DNA of 64,000 nt, from assembly GCA_965261915.1 (NCBI GenBank), contig CBDHDW010000013.1, positions 1,178,001 through 1,242,000 of the forward strand, in the 5' to 3' direction. The number at the start of each line of letters is the position of its first letter. Positions within the stretch are counted from its first letter, which is position 1. The translations under genes and the position numbers were made by a program. Below, one piece after another: positions 1-8,679 of the stretch. Source of the DNA: JAIBDK01 sp965261915 (GTDB lineage: Bacteria; Pseudomonadota; Gammaproteobacteria; Arenicellales; Poriferihabitantaceae). Under the pieces are notes generated by a model. It made no database searches. It saw nothing but the letters and a program-made list of their open reading frames with translations, and had not been told where the DNA came from.

Positions 1-2
1 CG

Positions 3-638
3 GTAAAATCAATTGGGGAAAATCTCCAAAATTGCAAATCTCAGCGCAGGTGTAAAGGTTATACGCTTGTCGAGCTGATCATCGTGGTCAGCGTTATTGG
101 TGTCATCGCAAGTTATGCCGTACCCGGATTTCGCGGTATGATAGATCTGGCGCAGTACAACGGTGCGGCTGAAACACTGGCAGAGTCGTTATCGATCGCC
201 CGAAATGAAGCGGTGTTTCATGGTAAAGAAGTCATGGTTTGCGCCACGGATGACCCTACCGCCACCGGAGCGGTTTGCAGCGTTGACCAGAGCAACTGGG
301 ACAACGGGTGGATTGTGTTTGAGAACTGCGATTCAAATTTGACACGTGACTCAATGTGCGACCTTGACGGTGACGGCATCAATGAATCGCTGGAACCCAT
401 TATCAAGACCTTTCCAGCGACCGGTGCCACAATCACTAACGTATCCAATACAGCCACACCCTGTACCGCCGCATCCTGTACCGCAGTCGGTTTCTTGGCA
501 TCGGGTTTTTCTCATTCGATTGCCCGTTTTTCCGTTTGCACCAAGAGCAATAGCGGAACCGTAACGGTCAGCCGTCTTGCAAGAATTGAGACCCGTCACA
601 TCGAACCCCGTGACAGCAACATCTGCCCGGAATCGTAA
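3..638 (+). CDS. fimT: FimT/GspH-type pseudopilin, 5' end outside window
   Basis: Minor pseudopilin that helps prime type IV pilus assembly in the inner membrane and periplasm. The frame is open from the left edge with no ATG before the prepilin motif, so the start lies upstream of the window. The peptidase site KG^YTLVEL is at 54-77, followed by a hydrophobic helix. Residue 5 of the mature protein is the conserved Glu. A GTG at 84 lies inside this helix and is not the start. The C-terminal half is beta-rich and Cys-containing, as in GspH domains. pilV, pilW, pilX and pilY1 follow on the same strand, which fixes the role. The last codons overlap one copy of a 38-bp direct repeat. Confidence 0.85.
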   Translation, partial: VKSIGENLQNCKSQRRCKGYTLVELIIVVSVIGVIASYAVPGFRGMIDLAQYNGAAETLAESLSIARNEAVFHGKEVMVCATDDPTATGAVCSVDQSNWDNGWIVFENCDSNLTRDSMCDLDGDGINESLEPIIKTFPATGATITNVSNTATPCTAASCTAVGFLASGFSHSIARFSVCTKSNSGTVTVSRLARIETRHIEPRDSNICPES

Positions 639-671
639 CGGTCAGCCGTCTTGCAAGAATTGAGACCCGTC
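560..671 (+). repeat. 38-bp direct repeat at the 3' end of fimT
   Basis: Positions 560-597 and 634-671 are identical over 38 bases, offset by 74. The first copy encodes residues near the FimT C-terminus (SRLARIETR); the second starts just before the stop and fills the gap to pilV. This looks like a local duplication that rewrote the end of fimT. Confidence 0.85.
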
Positions 672-680
672 CCATACTAA

Positions 681-1307
681 ATGATGATGAAATCTGTCAA
701 TAGCCAATCCGGTTTTACCTTGATTGAGGTAATGGTCGCTCTTATGATACTGGCCGTGGGGCTAATGGGAACTGCCTATATGCAAACCAGGTCGGTTCAA
801 TTCGGTAACGAGTCGCAGAATCGCAGCCGTATCAATATGCTGGTCAGCGATATGATGGATCGCATGCGCGCAAATATGATTGCCGCGAGCAGTGATGATA
901 GTACGCTGTATACCGCACCCATTCAGGTGGACGAGAACGTGGACGAGCTTTCTGCCACAACCTGCAACGCGACGACCGTATCCGCGCGCGATGATACGGT
1001 CTGCTTTTATAAACAACTTAAGCGGCTTATCCCGATATCCAATCTAGCCATCAGCACGGTAGATCTGGATGGGGATGCGGATAACAAAGATGATAATTAT
1101 CAGATTACCGTCTACTGGAGCGACCAACAGCTCAGCCAGGGAAATCTGGATGCAGATTCTGACGAAGGAACGACCGCGCAAGCGGATTGCGTCGGTACCA
1201 ACCGCGTGTGGTCAGGGTCAGCTGATTTGACGTGGCCGGAGAACAGATTATCCGGCGGAATCTGTATGCTTTCTCATTCCTGGCAGTTCGAGGTTGCAGT
1301 GCGATGA
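681..1307 (+). CDS. pilV: Type IV pilus minor pilin PilV
   Basis: Minor pilin of the priming complex, processed by the prepilin peptidase and held in the inner membrane before assembly. The prepilin site SG^FTLIEVMVALMIL is at residues 10-24, with Glu at mature position 5. The PilV pattern (VGLMGTAYMQTRSVQ) follows directly. The length of 208 aa is in range for PilV. The ATG at 681 is the first of three ATG codons in a row, so the exact initiator could be 681, 684 or 687. The stop overlaps the pilW start (ATGA), which indicates coupled translation. Confidence 0.88.
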   Translation: MMMKSVNSQSGFTLIEVMVALMILAVGLMGTAYMQTRSVQFGNESQNRSRINMLVSDMMDRMRANMIAASSDDSTLYTAPIQVDENVDELSATTCNATTVSARDDTVCFYKQLKRLIPISNLAISTVDLDGDADNKDDNYQITVYWSDQQLSQGNLDADSDEGTTAQADCVGTNRVWSGSADLTWPENRLSGGICMLSHSWQFEVAVR

Positions 1308-2446
1308 GCACCCGTTCTGGACAAACTGCTTCTCACGTTATGGCTCACGTTATGACTAAGGCGGCGGCGCGAGAAAGCGGTTTCTCGCTGGTAGAGCTTA
1401 TGGTTGCGACGACGATCAGTTTAGTCATGTTTTCCGGCTTGAGCTTCGTTATGATCAGCGCCTATAACACCAGCAAAGTACAAAGCGGTGTGCAGGACGT
1501 TCAGGAAAATGGCCGTCTTGGACTTGAAATGATCGCCCGAGATATTCGCGCGGCAGGTTTTGTCGGTTGCAGCGAAGGCGGCATCGGTTTTACCAACAAC
1601 CTGAAAACTGCCGCCACCCCTGCCACCCCTCCGGCTCCGGTAAAAGGGTTTGAACACAATGCGGCCGGAACTGCCAGAAAGTGGTATCCGTCCGACGCAG
1701 ACGATCCCGCCGTACCGTCCGACCGTGATGTTTTTGACAGTGACATGCTCCTGTTAACCTACGCCGCCAATACGGAATATCAAGTGGCCGAGGCAACTGC
1801 CGGTACCTTTGTCAAACTCAATGCCGTGGCTGGGATATCGGTCGGCGATATACTCTATCTGTCTAACTGCAAAGGCTCGGATTTATTTCAGGTCTCTGAT
1901 GTTGCGATTCAGCGCTCTGTAGTTGACGATGAAACCAGCCCACAAATCTCACATACTGTTGACGCTACGCAGGCCCCTGGGAATAAAAACGACGTACTGA
2001 AGGGATCATACAACCGCGGCGACAACATCCTCAGATTCACGACCGCGATGTACTACGTCGCTGATGACACTCTTTTTCGCAGCAGCAGCACTAATAGAGA
2101 TCATGGCGAAGCATTTTTACCCGGGGTTGAAAATATGCAGGTTCTGTACGGCGAAGATACCGCAGGCAACAAGGCGGTTGATGTTTATAAACGGGCGGAC
2201 GCGGTGACGAACTGGAATGCCGTTCACACGATTCGATTAGCGCTGCTGATTCGCACAGATCGCGAGTATGGTTCGTCAGCCGACATCAATAATAGCGAGA
2301 TTAAGGTGCTGGATGAAACCATTTGTTTTCCGGACCCGGACGAGGGAATCATTTGTCCTCCGGACGAGAAAATTCCTTTTCCGAGCGATGAACGATATCG
2401 CCGAAGAGTATTTTCGACTACAGTGGAGATTCGAAATGCGTACTAA
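1304..2446 (+). CDS. pilW: Type IV pilus minor pilin PilW
   Basis: Minor pilin of 380 aa with prepilin motif ESG^FSLVELMVATTISLV at residues 24-38. A longer open frame begins at 1232, but ATG 1304 overlaps the pilV stop by 4 bases and is the better start. In-frame ATGs at residues 13 and 17 would shorten the leader to a more typical length and cannot be excluded. PilW hallmarks follow the helix, including ENGRLGLEMIARDIRAAGF and a downstream conserved Cys. It belongs to the fimT-pilY1 operon and should act with PilV, PilX and FimT at the pilus tip. Confidence 0.87.
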   Translation: MSTRSGQTASHVMAHVMTKAAARESGFSLVELMVATTISLVMFSGLSFVMISAYNTSKVQSGVQDVQENGRLGLEMIARDIRAAGFVGCSEGGIGFTNNLKTAATPATPPAPVKGFEHNAAGTARKWYPSDADDPAVPSDRDVFDSDMLLLTYAANTEYQVAEATAGTFVKLNAVAGISVGDILYLSNCKGSDLFQVSDVAIQRSVVDDETSPQISHTVDATQAPGNKNDVLKGSYNRGDNILRFTTAMYYVADDTLFRSSSTNRDHGEAFLPGVENMQVLYGEDTAGNKAVDVYKRADAVTNWNAVHTIRLALLIRTDREYGSSADINNSEIKVLDETICFPDPDEGIICPPDEKIPFPSDERYRRRVFSTTVEIRNAY

Positions 2447-2924
2447 AGAAATGCCTATAAAGCCCGGCAATGAACGCGGATTTGCGGTTGCCACCGCAAT
2501 GATATTTCTCCTTATTCTAAGCGTCATTGGTGTCAACGCGATGCGGTCGAGCACCCTGGAGCAAAACATGTCGAGCAATATGCAGGACCTGAATCATGCC
2601 TTCCAGTTAGCGGAAACCGCATTGGCAAATGCCCTGCTCAATACTGCGGTTCTCGACACCTCAAAAACATCAGAAGGCACGCGGCTTGAGTTTGACTACA
2701 CCTCAATTTACGACAATACGAATATCGGTCTGGATATCGCTCTGAAGGCTTCTTCCTACTATCGGGGAGAAGGAGGAATCCCGCAAGGCGAATCATTGAG
2801 CGAAGTAAATTCAATCGACTCCACAGCACTGCATGTGTTTCATATTGAAGCTGTCGGGCGTTACAACAAAGCGGTTTCCACCCATGCCCATGGCGTCACT
2901 ATTACTGGCCCTAAAACCCGCTAA
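2436..2924 (+). CDS. pilX: Type IV pilus assembly protein PilX
   Basis: Minor pilin of 162 aa. The open frame begins at 2268, but ATG 2436 overlaps the end of pilW by 11 bases and puts the prepilin glycine at residue 15 (ERG^FAVATAM). As usual for PilX, the Glu at mature position 5 is absent. The PilX_N signature follows (RSSTLEQNMSSN, then FQLAETAL). The stop codon falls inside the first unit of a decamer repeat, so the last residues (PKTR) are encoded by the repeat and could change with repeat expansion. Confidence 0.88.
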   Translation: MRTKEMPIKPGNERGFAVATAMIFLLILSVIGVNAMRSSTLEQNMSSNMQDLNHAFQLAETALANALLNTAVLDTSKTSEGTRLEFDYTSIYDNTNIGLDIALKASSYYRGEGGIPQGESLSEVNSIDSTALHVFHIEAVGRYNKAVSTHAHGVTITGPKTR

Positions 2925-2997
2925 AACCCGCTAAAACCCCCTAAAACCCCCTAAAACCCCCTAAAACCCCCTAAAACCCCCTAAAACCCCCTAAAAC
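2911..2997 (+). repeat. Telomere-like decamer tandem repeat (CTAAAACCCC)n
   Basis: Nearly nine head-to-tail copies of a 10-bp unit. The first two end in CCCG, the next six in CCCC, and the last is cut after seven bases. Each unit carries TAA, and because 10 is not a multiple of 3 the stops fall in all three forward frames. The minus strand reads (TTTTAGGGGG)n, a regular G-run array able to form a G-quadruplex. It separates pilX from the next gene. Confidence 0.95.
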
Positions 2998-3020
2998 TAA
3001 ATAATCGAAAGGTTCCCGAC

Positions 3021-3404
3021 ATGAATAACCGACAACTCTTCTTAAGCGTACCATCTTTTCGCAGTCTGCTTTTTGTCGCGCTGATCACACGCATGGCTTT
3101 TATTGCAACGGTATCCATTGCCGACAGCAGAATAGTTGATCTCGGATACAAAGCATTTGAACACGCCGAAGTCAGCATCCGTACAACCAGTGATCATAGC
3201 GGATACCTGTATGCACGATGTATAGCCTGCGCACTAAATGAAGATGACGTCGAACTGCTGATTGATGGTGACTCGGTCTTTTTATATAACCATCAACCCA
3301 TCAGCCTGCTGGAAGCAGCATCAATCGATGGCGATATCAATGGCGTGATTTTTGACCCGAAAGAAAACACCTTAATCAAATACTCGATAACCGTTATCGA
3401 TTAG
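3021..3404 (+). CDS. Small hypothetical protein between pilX and pilY1
   Basis: A 127-aa protein that I do not recognise. It starts with a short polar stretch and a hydrophobic segment at about residues 13-34 (FRSLLFVALITRMAFIATVS), so it is probably exported or anchored in the inner membrane. The rest is acidic, with two Cys close together (RCIACAL). AAAGG lies about 8 bases before the ATG. It sits between pilX and pilY1, with pilY1 starting 11 bases after its stop, so a pilus-related role is likely but unproven. Confidence 0.6.
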   Translation: MNNRQLFLSVPSFRSLLFVALITRMAFIATVSIADSRIVDLGYKAFEHAEVSIRTTSDHSGYLYARCIACALNEDDVELLIDGDSVFLYNHQPISLLEAASIDGDINGVIFDPKENTLIKYSITVID

Positions 3405-3415
3405 AGGAAAGTAAG

Positions 3416-6400
3416 ATGTCTGCACGAAAACGCCGTACAATTCGAAAAATTTCAATGAATAACGTCATTCCGCTAATCTGTTCAAGCCTGCTGAGTTTTT
3501 CTGTTTCAGCCGCAGATACGGAAATTTACACGGACGTGGCTACCGGCGCTACGGTTCCCAACGTACTCTTTATTATGGATACCTCGGACAGTATGGGCAC
3601 GCCCGTTACTGCCGTTGAAGACTACGACAGCGATGCTGACTACCCCGCCCCGGCAACCGCCCTCAATGTTTGTGACCCTCTCAAACTCTACTGGAAAACC
3701 TCACGTCAGCCTGTTCCCGATTGTGAAACCACGAAAAACCAGTCGTTTGCTGCGGCAACGAACGCCTGTGAATCTTCAAAAAAGGGCCTGGACAAAAGCG
3801 GAGCATATACTGACCGCTGGAGCAGATATAGTGAACGCGGGAAAACCTGGGCAACATTTAATGCATCGGCAAACGATATCACTGAACATAAGTTTACGGA
3901 ATGTCGGAACGACCAAAAAGGCCACGAAAACAGTCAAAGCGATCCTCGTCCGGAAACTCACGGACTATCGTATTCAGGTTCGCGGTGGGCGACGAACGCG
4001 GGTGATGATCCTTATTCAACGGTTCGCCAGGCTTACTTAAGCTCCAATCTAAACATATGGATAGCGACATTCTGGCGACCTTCGAGCGGCATTTCCGATG
4101 CCTACACCGTTTATACCGGTCACTATCTCAATTACTACCATCATAAAAAGTTACCCGCAGCAGCCGTACCACCCGCAAGCCGCCCCACACGAATGGACAT
4201 AGTTAAACAAACTTTGACTGAACTCATCGCAGGAGTGCCTTCCATTAACGCCGGTCTCATGCAGTTTGGCAATAACACACGCCGTGAGAACAGTGGCGGC
4301 TCCGTGACTTATGCGATGACTGATTTGGGTTCAAACCACCGTCCAGTAAGCGGAAAACGAGGGGAGATGAACACCGCTATTAACCGCATGAATACTATCG
4401 GGGCCACACCGTTGGCAGAAACCCTGCATGAAGCGTACCGTTACTGGTCAGGTGGAGCTGTGTTATGGGGCAATAACGCGGCCTTGCCGAGTGTAGCGGA
4501 ATCAAGGAACGGTGGAGCAACCAGTAATACCTATCTCTCACCGATCAACCCGCTGGATTGCTCTGCAAACCATCAGGTTTTGCTGACGGACGGGGAGCCA
4601 ACCAAGGATACCGGCTCCGATGCTAAAATCAATGCACTGATTAGCGCTGCGGACACAGCAAAATCGTGGATTGGCGGGAACCCGCTAAACACCGAGGACC
4701 ACTGTGATGGTGATCTTCACAACACCACCGATTCGAATGGTTGCCTTGATGATCTGGCTGAGTATATGAACAAGGTTGACCTGTTCCCGGCATCAGCCAT
4801 TAATCATACGGTGGTTACGCACACCATCGGGTTTCATCTCGAATCGAAGGATGATAAAACTAAAACACTCTTGGATTTAACCGCAGAACACGGCGGCGGA
4901 GAGTATTATGAAGCGAGCGATGCCAAGGGTCTGGAGAATGTATTTCTGCGTACCATCCATGATATTCTGGAATCAGAAGGCTCGTTTTCATCGCCGGCAA
5001 TATCCGTTAATGCGCTCAATCGACTCGTTCACAACGATGAATTGTATTTCGCGCTGTTTGAACCCGAATTCTCAGCAAGATGGCAAGGCAATATCAAGCG
5101 ATACAAACTCGATTATGTCGAAGACGACGATGAGTTCAGGATTGTCGATCGTGACGATAAAGTTGCAATCGATCCGGATACGGCACAGATCAAGAAAACG
5201 GCCATTTCCTGGTGGCGGCTGGGCAATACCGCAGATGGCAATGATGTGCCGAGCGGTGGACTGGCAGAGCGCCTGTTCGACTACGATGGGATGAGATACG
5301 ACCGGATTTCACGAAAGGATTCTGTTTTCACCTATGTCGAAGACTATGCGCTAGGCGCATTCGACGGTAGCGGGAAAGAGTTAATTGTGTTGCACCCAAG
5401 GAACAGCGCAATTCAAGTTGCCCAACAGAGCGATACAACACGTCCCATCCATCGTTCTCATTTCGGCCTGGAGGATAATCCATCGAATTCAAAATTTGTC
5501 TCCAATGCGGATTTTAAAAAACTGCTTAAGTGGTCCCGCGGCGTAGACGCTTTCGACGAAGACGTGGACGGTGATAGGACCGAAGGCAGAGCCGGTATGG
5601 GGGCACCGCTTCACGCAAAACCGGTGGTTGTAACCTACCGTTCTGACACCACTGCCACCCCCCCTACCCAGACCAATGTGATTTTTTCGATGACCAATGA
5701 TGGCTACTTCCACGCAGCAAGGGCGGATGACCCTGTTGGCAAGGGCGGGACCGAGCGTCTGGAGCATTTTGCGTTTATTCCGCGCACGCTATTGCCCAAG
5801 CTACAGTCACTTCAGGAAAACAAGAAGGATACCGAGCCAATTTACGGTCTCGATGGCGGATTAACCATCTGGAGAAACGATGCTGACAGAGACGGCAATA
5901 TCGTAGCTTCCTCCGATAGCGACGACAGAGTCATCGCCTATTTTGGCCAAAGACGCGGCGGCAGAGCTTACTTTGCGCTGGATGCAACCGATCTCACGAC
6001 ACCTAAATTGCTCTGGGTAATCGACCCCGACAGTCCAGCACAGAAATCCGACCCCACCAACCGCAACCTGTCTCATCTTGGACAATCCTGGGCAGCGCCG
6101 GTACGGGTAAAAATGCGTATAGCAGACGCTAACGGTAGTCTTAAGGCTAAGGATGTCCTGATTCTGGCGGGCGGCTACGATGCCGACAAACAGGACACAG
6201 CCGGGAGCGTGCGAAACAGTGGCGACGATGTCGGCAATGCCATCTACATTGTCGATGCCCGAACCGCTGAAGTGTATTGGTGGGCAAACAAACCATGGCA
6301 AGATGACCCGAACGATGCAGATGATCGTACTGATGATGATGGCTTAAAGGGCGTATTCGCCGATATGAAGTGGGGCTTCGCCGGCGCAATCAAACCGGTA

Positions 6401-7309
6401 GACATTAATGGCGATGAAATAATCGACATGATGTTCGCGGCGGATCTCGGCGGCCAGATCTGGAGATTCGATATCAAGAATAATAACTTCACGGCCGCAG
6501 AAAGCAGCCTGAAAGCCAGGATTACAGGAGGCGTTATTGCGGATCTTCAAAAACATACCGCGGCAAGCCCGCTAGCCGCAGCGAACAACCGGCGTTTTTA
6601 TTATTCGCCTGATATTGCTTTAGTCGCGCTCGGCAATGATAAGCCCTATTTTACTATCGCGATTGGAAGCGGATATCGGGCGCATCCGCTGGACACGAGT
6701 GTAAATGATCGGTTTTATGTTCTCAAAGATTATGCTGTGTCTGGACCGCCGACAGAGACAGATGAAAATGGAGCTATTAAGATTAAGTATACAAAACAGT
6801 ACGAAGACAAACTTCAGGATATTACGACTCTCAATTTAGCCGATAAAACAGTACAGCTTAGCGACTCGGTAAAAGGTCATCTGAAAAACGGCTGGTACCT
6901 CAAGTTCGGTTTGACCGTAGGCGGAAAGTCAGGTGAAAAAGTGCTCGCAAACGCGGTGACATTGGCGGGTAACATTATTTTTACCACCTACACCCCCCCA
7001 ACAGGTTCAAATAACCCGACCCGTTGTACTGCGGATATTGGCGATGGCGCCGCGTATATCATGCGAATCGATGACGGACGACCGGTGGCAGACCTCGCCG
7101 CAGGCGGCGGTTCGGAGTTAGAGGAAGCTGACCGCAAACAGATTTTGAAATCAACCGGTATTCCTGCGGAACCGCTGCCAATCTATACCGAGGGACCGAA
7201 CGGCAATCAGGCCATCGTGCTGGTGGGTAAAGAAACTCTGGATATCAATGAATCGGCATCGGCGGTGCGCCCTAAGCCCTCTTACTGGTATCAGAAAAAT
7301 CTCCGCTAA
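3416..7309 (+). CDS. pilY1: PilY1-type pilus tip adhesin/assembly factor
   Basis: Large secreted protein (1297 aa) that sits at the pilus tip and regulates extension and adhesion. The start is preceded by GAGGAAAG; a second in-frame ATG at residue 14 would give a more typical signal peptide ending near SAADTE. A von Willebrand A-like MIDAS motif, DTSDS, lies at residues 55-59. The C-terminal half is the PilY1 beta-propeller, with acidic calcium-loop-like segments (DADRDGN near 820 and DINGDEIID near 1000). The length agrees with PilY1 proteins. It ends the minor-pilin operon. Confidence 0.9.
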   Translation: MSARKRRTIRKISMNNVIPLICSSLLSFSVSAADTEIYTDVATGATVPNVLFIMDTSDSMGTPVTAVEDYDSDADYPAPATALNVCDPLKLYWKTSRQPVPDCETTKNQSFAAATNACESSKKGLDKSGAYTDRWSRYSERGKTWATFNASANDITEHKFTECRNDQKGHENSQSDPRPETHGLSYSGSRWATNAGDDPYSTVRQAYLSSNLNIWIATFWRPSSGISDAYTVYTGHYLNYYHHKKLPAAAVPPASRPTRMDIVKQTLTELIAGVPSINAGLMQFGNNTRRENSGGSVTYAMTDLGSNHRPVSGKRGEMNTAINRMNTIGATPLAETLHEAYRYWSGGAVLWGNNAALPSVAESRNGGATSNTYLSPINPLDCSANHQVLLTDGEPTKDTGSDAKINALISAADTAKSWIGGNPLNTEDHCDGDLHNTTDSNGCLDDLAEYMNKVDLFPASAINHTVVTHTIGFHLESKDDKTKTLLDLTAEHGGGEYYEASDAKGLENVFLRTIHDILESEGSFSSPAISVNALNRLVHNDELYFALFEPEFSARWQGNIKRYKLDYVEDDDEFRIVDRDDKVAIDPDTAQIKKTAISWWRLGNTADGNDVPSGGLAERLFDYDGMRYDRISRKDSVFTYVEDYALGAFDGSGKELIVLHPRNSAIQVAQQSDTTRPIHRSHFGLEDNPSNSKFVSNADFKKLLKWSRGVDAFDEDVDGDRTEGRAGMGAPLHAKPVVVTYRSDTTATPPTQTNVIFSMTNDGYFHAARADDPVGKGGTERLEHFAFIPRTLLPKLQSLQENKKDTEPIYGLDGGLTIWRNDADRDGNIVASSDSDDRVIAYFGQRRGGRAYFALDATDLTTPKLLWVIDPDSPAQKSDPTNRNLSHLGQSWAAPVRVKMRIADANGSLKAKDVLILAGGYDADKQDTAGSVRNSGDDVGNAIYIVDARTAEVYWWANKPWQDDPNDADDRTDDDGLKGVFADMKWGFAGAIKPVDINGDEIIDMMFAADLGGQIWRFDIKNNNFTAAESSLKARITGGVIADLQKHTAASPLAAANNRRFYYSPDIALVALGNDKPYFTIAIGSGYRAHPLDTSVNDRFYVLKDYAVSGPPTETDENGAIKIKYTKQYEDKLQDITTLNLADKTVQLSDSVKGHLKNGWYLKFGLTVGGKSGEKVLANAVTLAGNIIFTTYTPPTGSNNPTRCTADIGDGAAYIMRIDDGRPVADLAAGGGSELEEADRKQILKSTGIPAEPLPIYTEGPNGNQAIVLVGKETLDINESASAVRPKPSYWYQKNLR

Positions 7310-7330
7310 CGCATAATACAGATGTTAGCC

Positions 7331-7434
7331 CCGCCCCGTCATTCCCGCTCCTGTCCCGTCATTCCTGCGGAGGAGACTGTGCAAGAAAACCTCGTTAGGT
7401 TACGCTGGTGGAAAACCCAACCCCCTAAATCCCC
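7331..7434 (+). repeat. REP-like repeats and half MITE next to IS110
   Basis: Holds two GTCATTCC REP-like motifs, then GAGACTGTGCAA at 7373-7384, the same 12-mer that ends the IS1182 element and the 54.5-kb MITE. The 40 bases after it resemble the left half of that MITE (shared GGTGGAAAACCC), but no matching right end follows. The segment stops at the IS110 left end, so it is probably a MITE that lost its right half. Confidence 0.65.
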
Positions 7435-7484
7435 CTCGTATGATTCCAATCGGGTAAATTATCAACTTGTTTAGTGGTTTTTAA

Positions 7485-7665
7485 TGGACCCTATCCAACG
7501 GCGGTTGGATGGGTAGTAGTGATGCAGTAATCCCCAGTAAGTTTTTAAACTTGTTGATAAGGTATCGCACCTACTACCCGCTTTAACTTCATCAAGTGCG
7601 GACAGTATCTGGTGCAAGACCAAAAATCTGAGCACGAATAGTACGAGGATGCACCGAAGTTAAAT
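7485..7665 (+). ncRNA. Candidate bridge RNA of the IS110 element
   Basis: About 180 nt between the left end and the transposase, with the layout of IS110 bridge RNAs. A 5' hairpin pairs 7493-7499 with 7504-7510. The first loop domain is closed by GGGTAGTAG (7511-7519) with CTACTACCC (7571-7579), plus an inner 5-bp stem. The second is closed by TTTAACTTC (7582-7590) with GAAGTTAAA (7656-7664). In the first loop, AATCCCC (7529-7535) equals the 7 bases left of the insertion core (7428-7434). In the second loop, ACAGTATC (7602-7609) equals the right end and TACGAGG (7642-7648) is the reverse complement of the left end. RNA ends are approximate. Confidence 0.78.
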
Positions 7666-7701
7666 TATCCAACCTATCTACAATTATAACCGGAGAATGT
7701 T

Positions 7702-8679
7702 ATGTTATGTATCGGTATTGATATATCTAAAGCACGTTTTGATGGTGCTGTGTGCGTTGAGGGTGTTGACCACAACCAGTCTTTTGCTAATGATCATAAA
7801 GGCTTCAAAGCCTTGTCCAAATGGCTAAAATCATTGGACGCAGCGCAAGAGCGGGTGTTTTGTATGGAAGCCACCAGCGTTTATGGGGTTGCTTTGGCGT
7901 ATTATTTACATCGCTCAGGCGACCAGGTGATTGTGGCGAACCCAATGAGAACCCATGCGTTTGTCAAGATGGAAATGTTGCGTAATAAAACGGATAAATC
8001 CGATGCTGGCAGCATTGCGCGTTATTGTCAACATATTGTGGCCAAAGGTGAGTTAGAGAAAAATCTGTTCAAGCCCAAAAGCGAAGCCAGTGTTGCGTTA
8101 CAATGCCTGATGACGCGCTTGGAGCAGTTAAACAAACAATCAACCCAAGAGAAGAATCGTTTGCCAGTGAGTTTGAATAAGACCGCCAGCAAATCAATCA
8201 AAGCGATGATTCGGTACATCTGTCGGCAAATAGTGATTGTTGAACAGGAAATCAAGGCCTTGGTTGCGGGCGATGCTGTGTTGCGTCAACAAGTACGGTT
8301 ATTGACCAGCATTGGCGGGATTGGCAACAAAACGGCTTGGGCTATCCTCGCCTATATGGGGGATATATCGTCATTTGATAACGCCAAGCAAGTGGCCAGT
8401 TTTGCTGGGTTGAATCCGAAGATAACCCAGTCTGGCAGTAGTATCAACAAGAGTAGTCTGTCAAAAATAGGGCACAAACGCCTGAGAAAGTCTCTCTATA
8501 TGCCGGCACTGACGGCAACGCGACACAATCCAGTCACGCAGAATTTATACAATAGGCTACTTGATAAAGGCAAACCTAAACAAGTGGCAGTGTGCGCGGT
8601 GATGCGGAAACTACTGGTTATATCTTATGGGGTATTAAAATCAGAACAGCCTTTTGATGTCAATTATGCTTGCAAATAG
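7702..8679 (+). CDS. IS110 family transposase (DEDD recombinase)
   Basis: Site-specific recombinase of 325 aa that works with the bridge RNA encoded just upstream. The N-terminal RuvC-like domain shows GIDIS (Asp7), an acidic CMEATSVYG strand near residue 57 and TDKSDA near 98-103, which fit the DEDD set. The C-terminal Transposase_20 domain shows LTSIGGIG, FAGLNP and QSGSS with the family's serine region, then GHKRLRKSLY. GGAG lies 8 bases before ATG 7702. Length is typical and no frameshift is seen. Confidence 0.93.
   Translation: MLCIGIDISKARFDGAVCVEGVDHNQSFANDHKGFKALSKWLKSLDAAQERVFCMEATSVYGVALAYYLHRSGDQVIVANPMRTHAFVKMEMLRNKTDKSDAGSIARYCQHIVAKGELEKNLFKPKSEASVALQCLMTRLEQLNKQSTQEKNRLPVSLNKTASKSIKAMIRYICRQIVIVEQEIKALVAGDAVLRQQVRLLTSIGGIGNKTAWAILAYMGDISSFDNAKQVASFAGLNPKITQSGSSINKSSLSKIGHKRLRKSLYMPALTATRHNPVTQNLYNRLLDKGKPKQVAVCAVMRKLLVISYGVLKSEQPFDVNYACK

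Noticed and set aside
84..638. GTG start at 84 for the pseudopilin
   Set aside because: It would remove the prepilin motif and half of the hydrophobic helix; the frame is open to the window edge.
2911..2997. CRISPR array
   Set aside because: Units are 10 bp, back to back with no spacers and no cas genes nearby; a simple tandem repeat.
2911..2997. True telomere or chromosome end
   Set aside because: It is internal to an operon on the same strand with coding genes on both sides; similarity to telomere units is only in base pattern.
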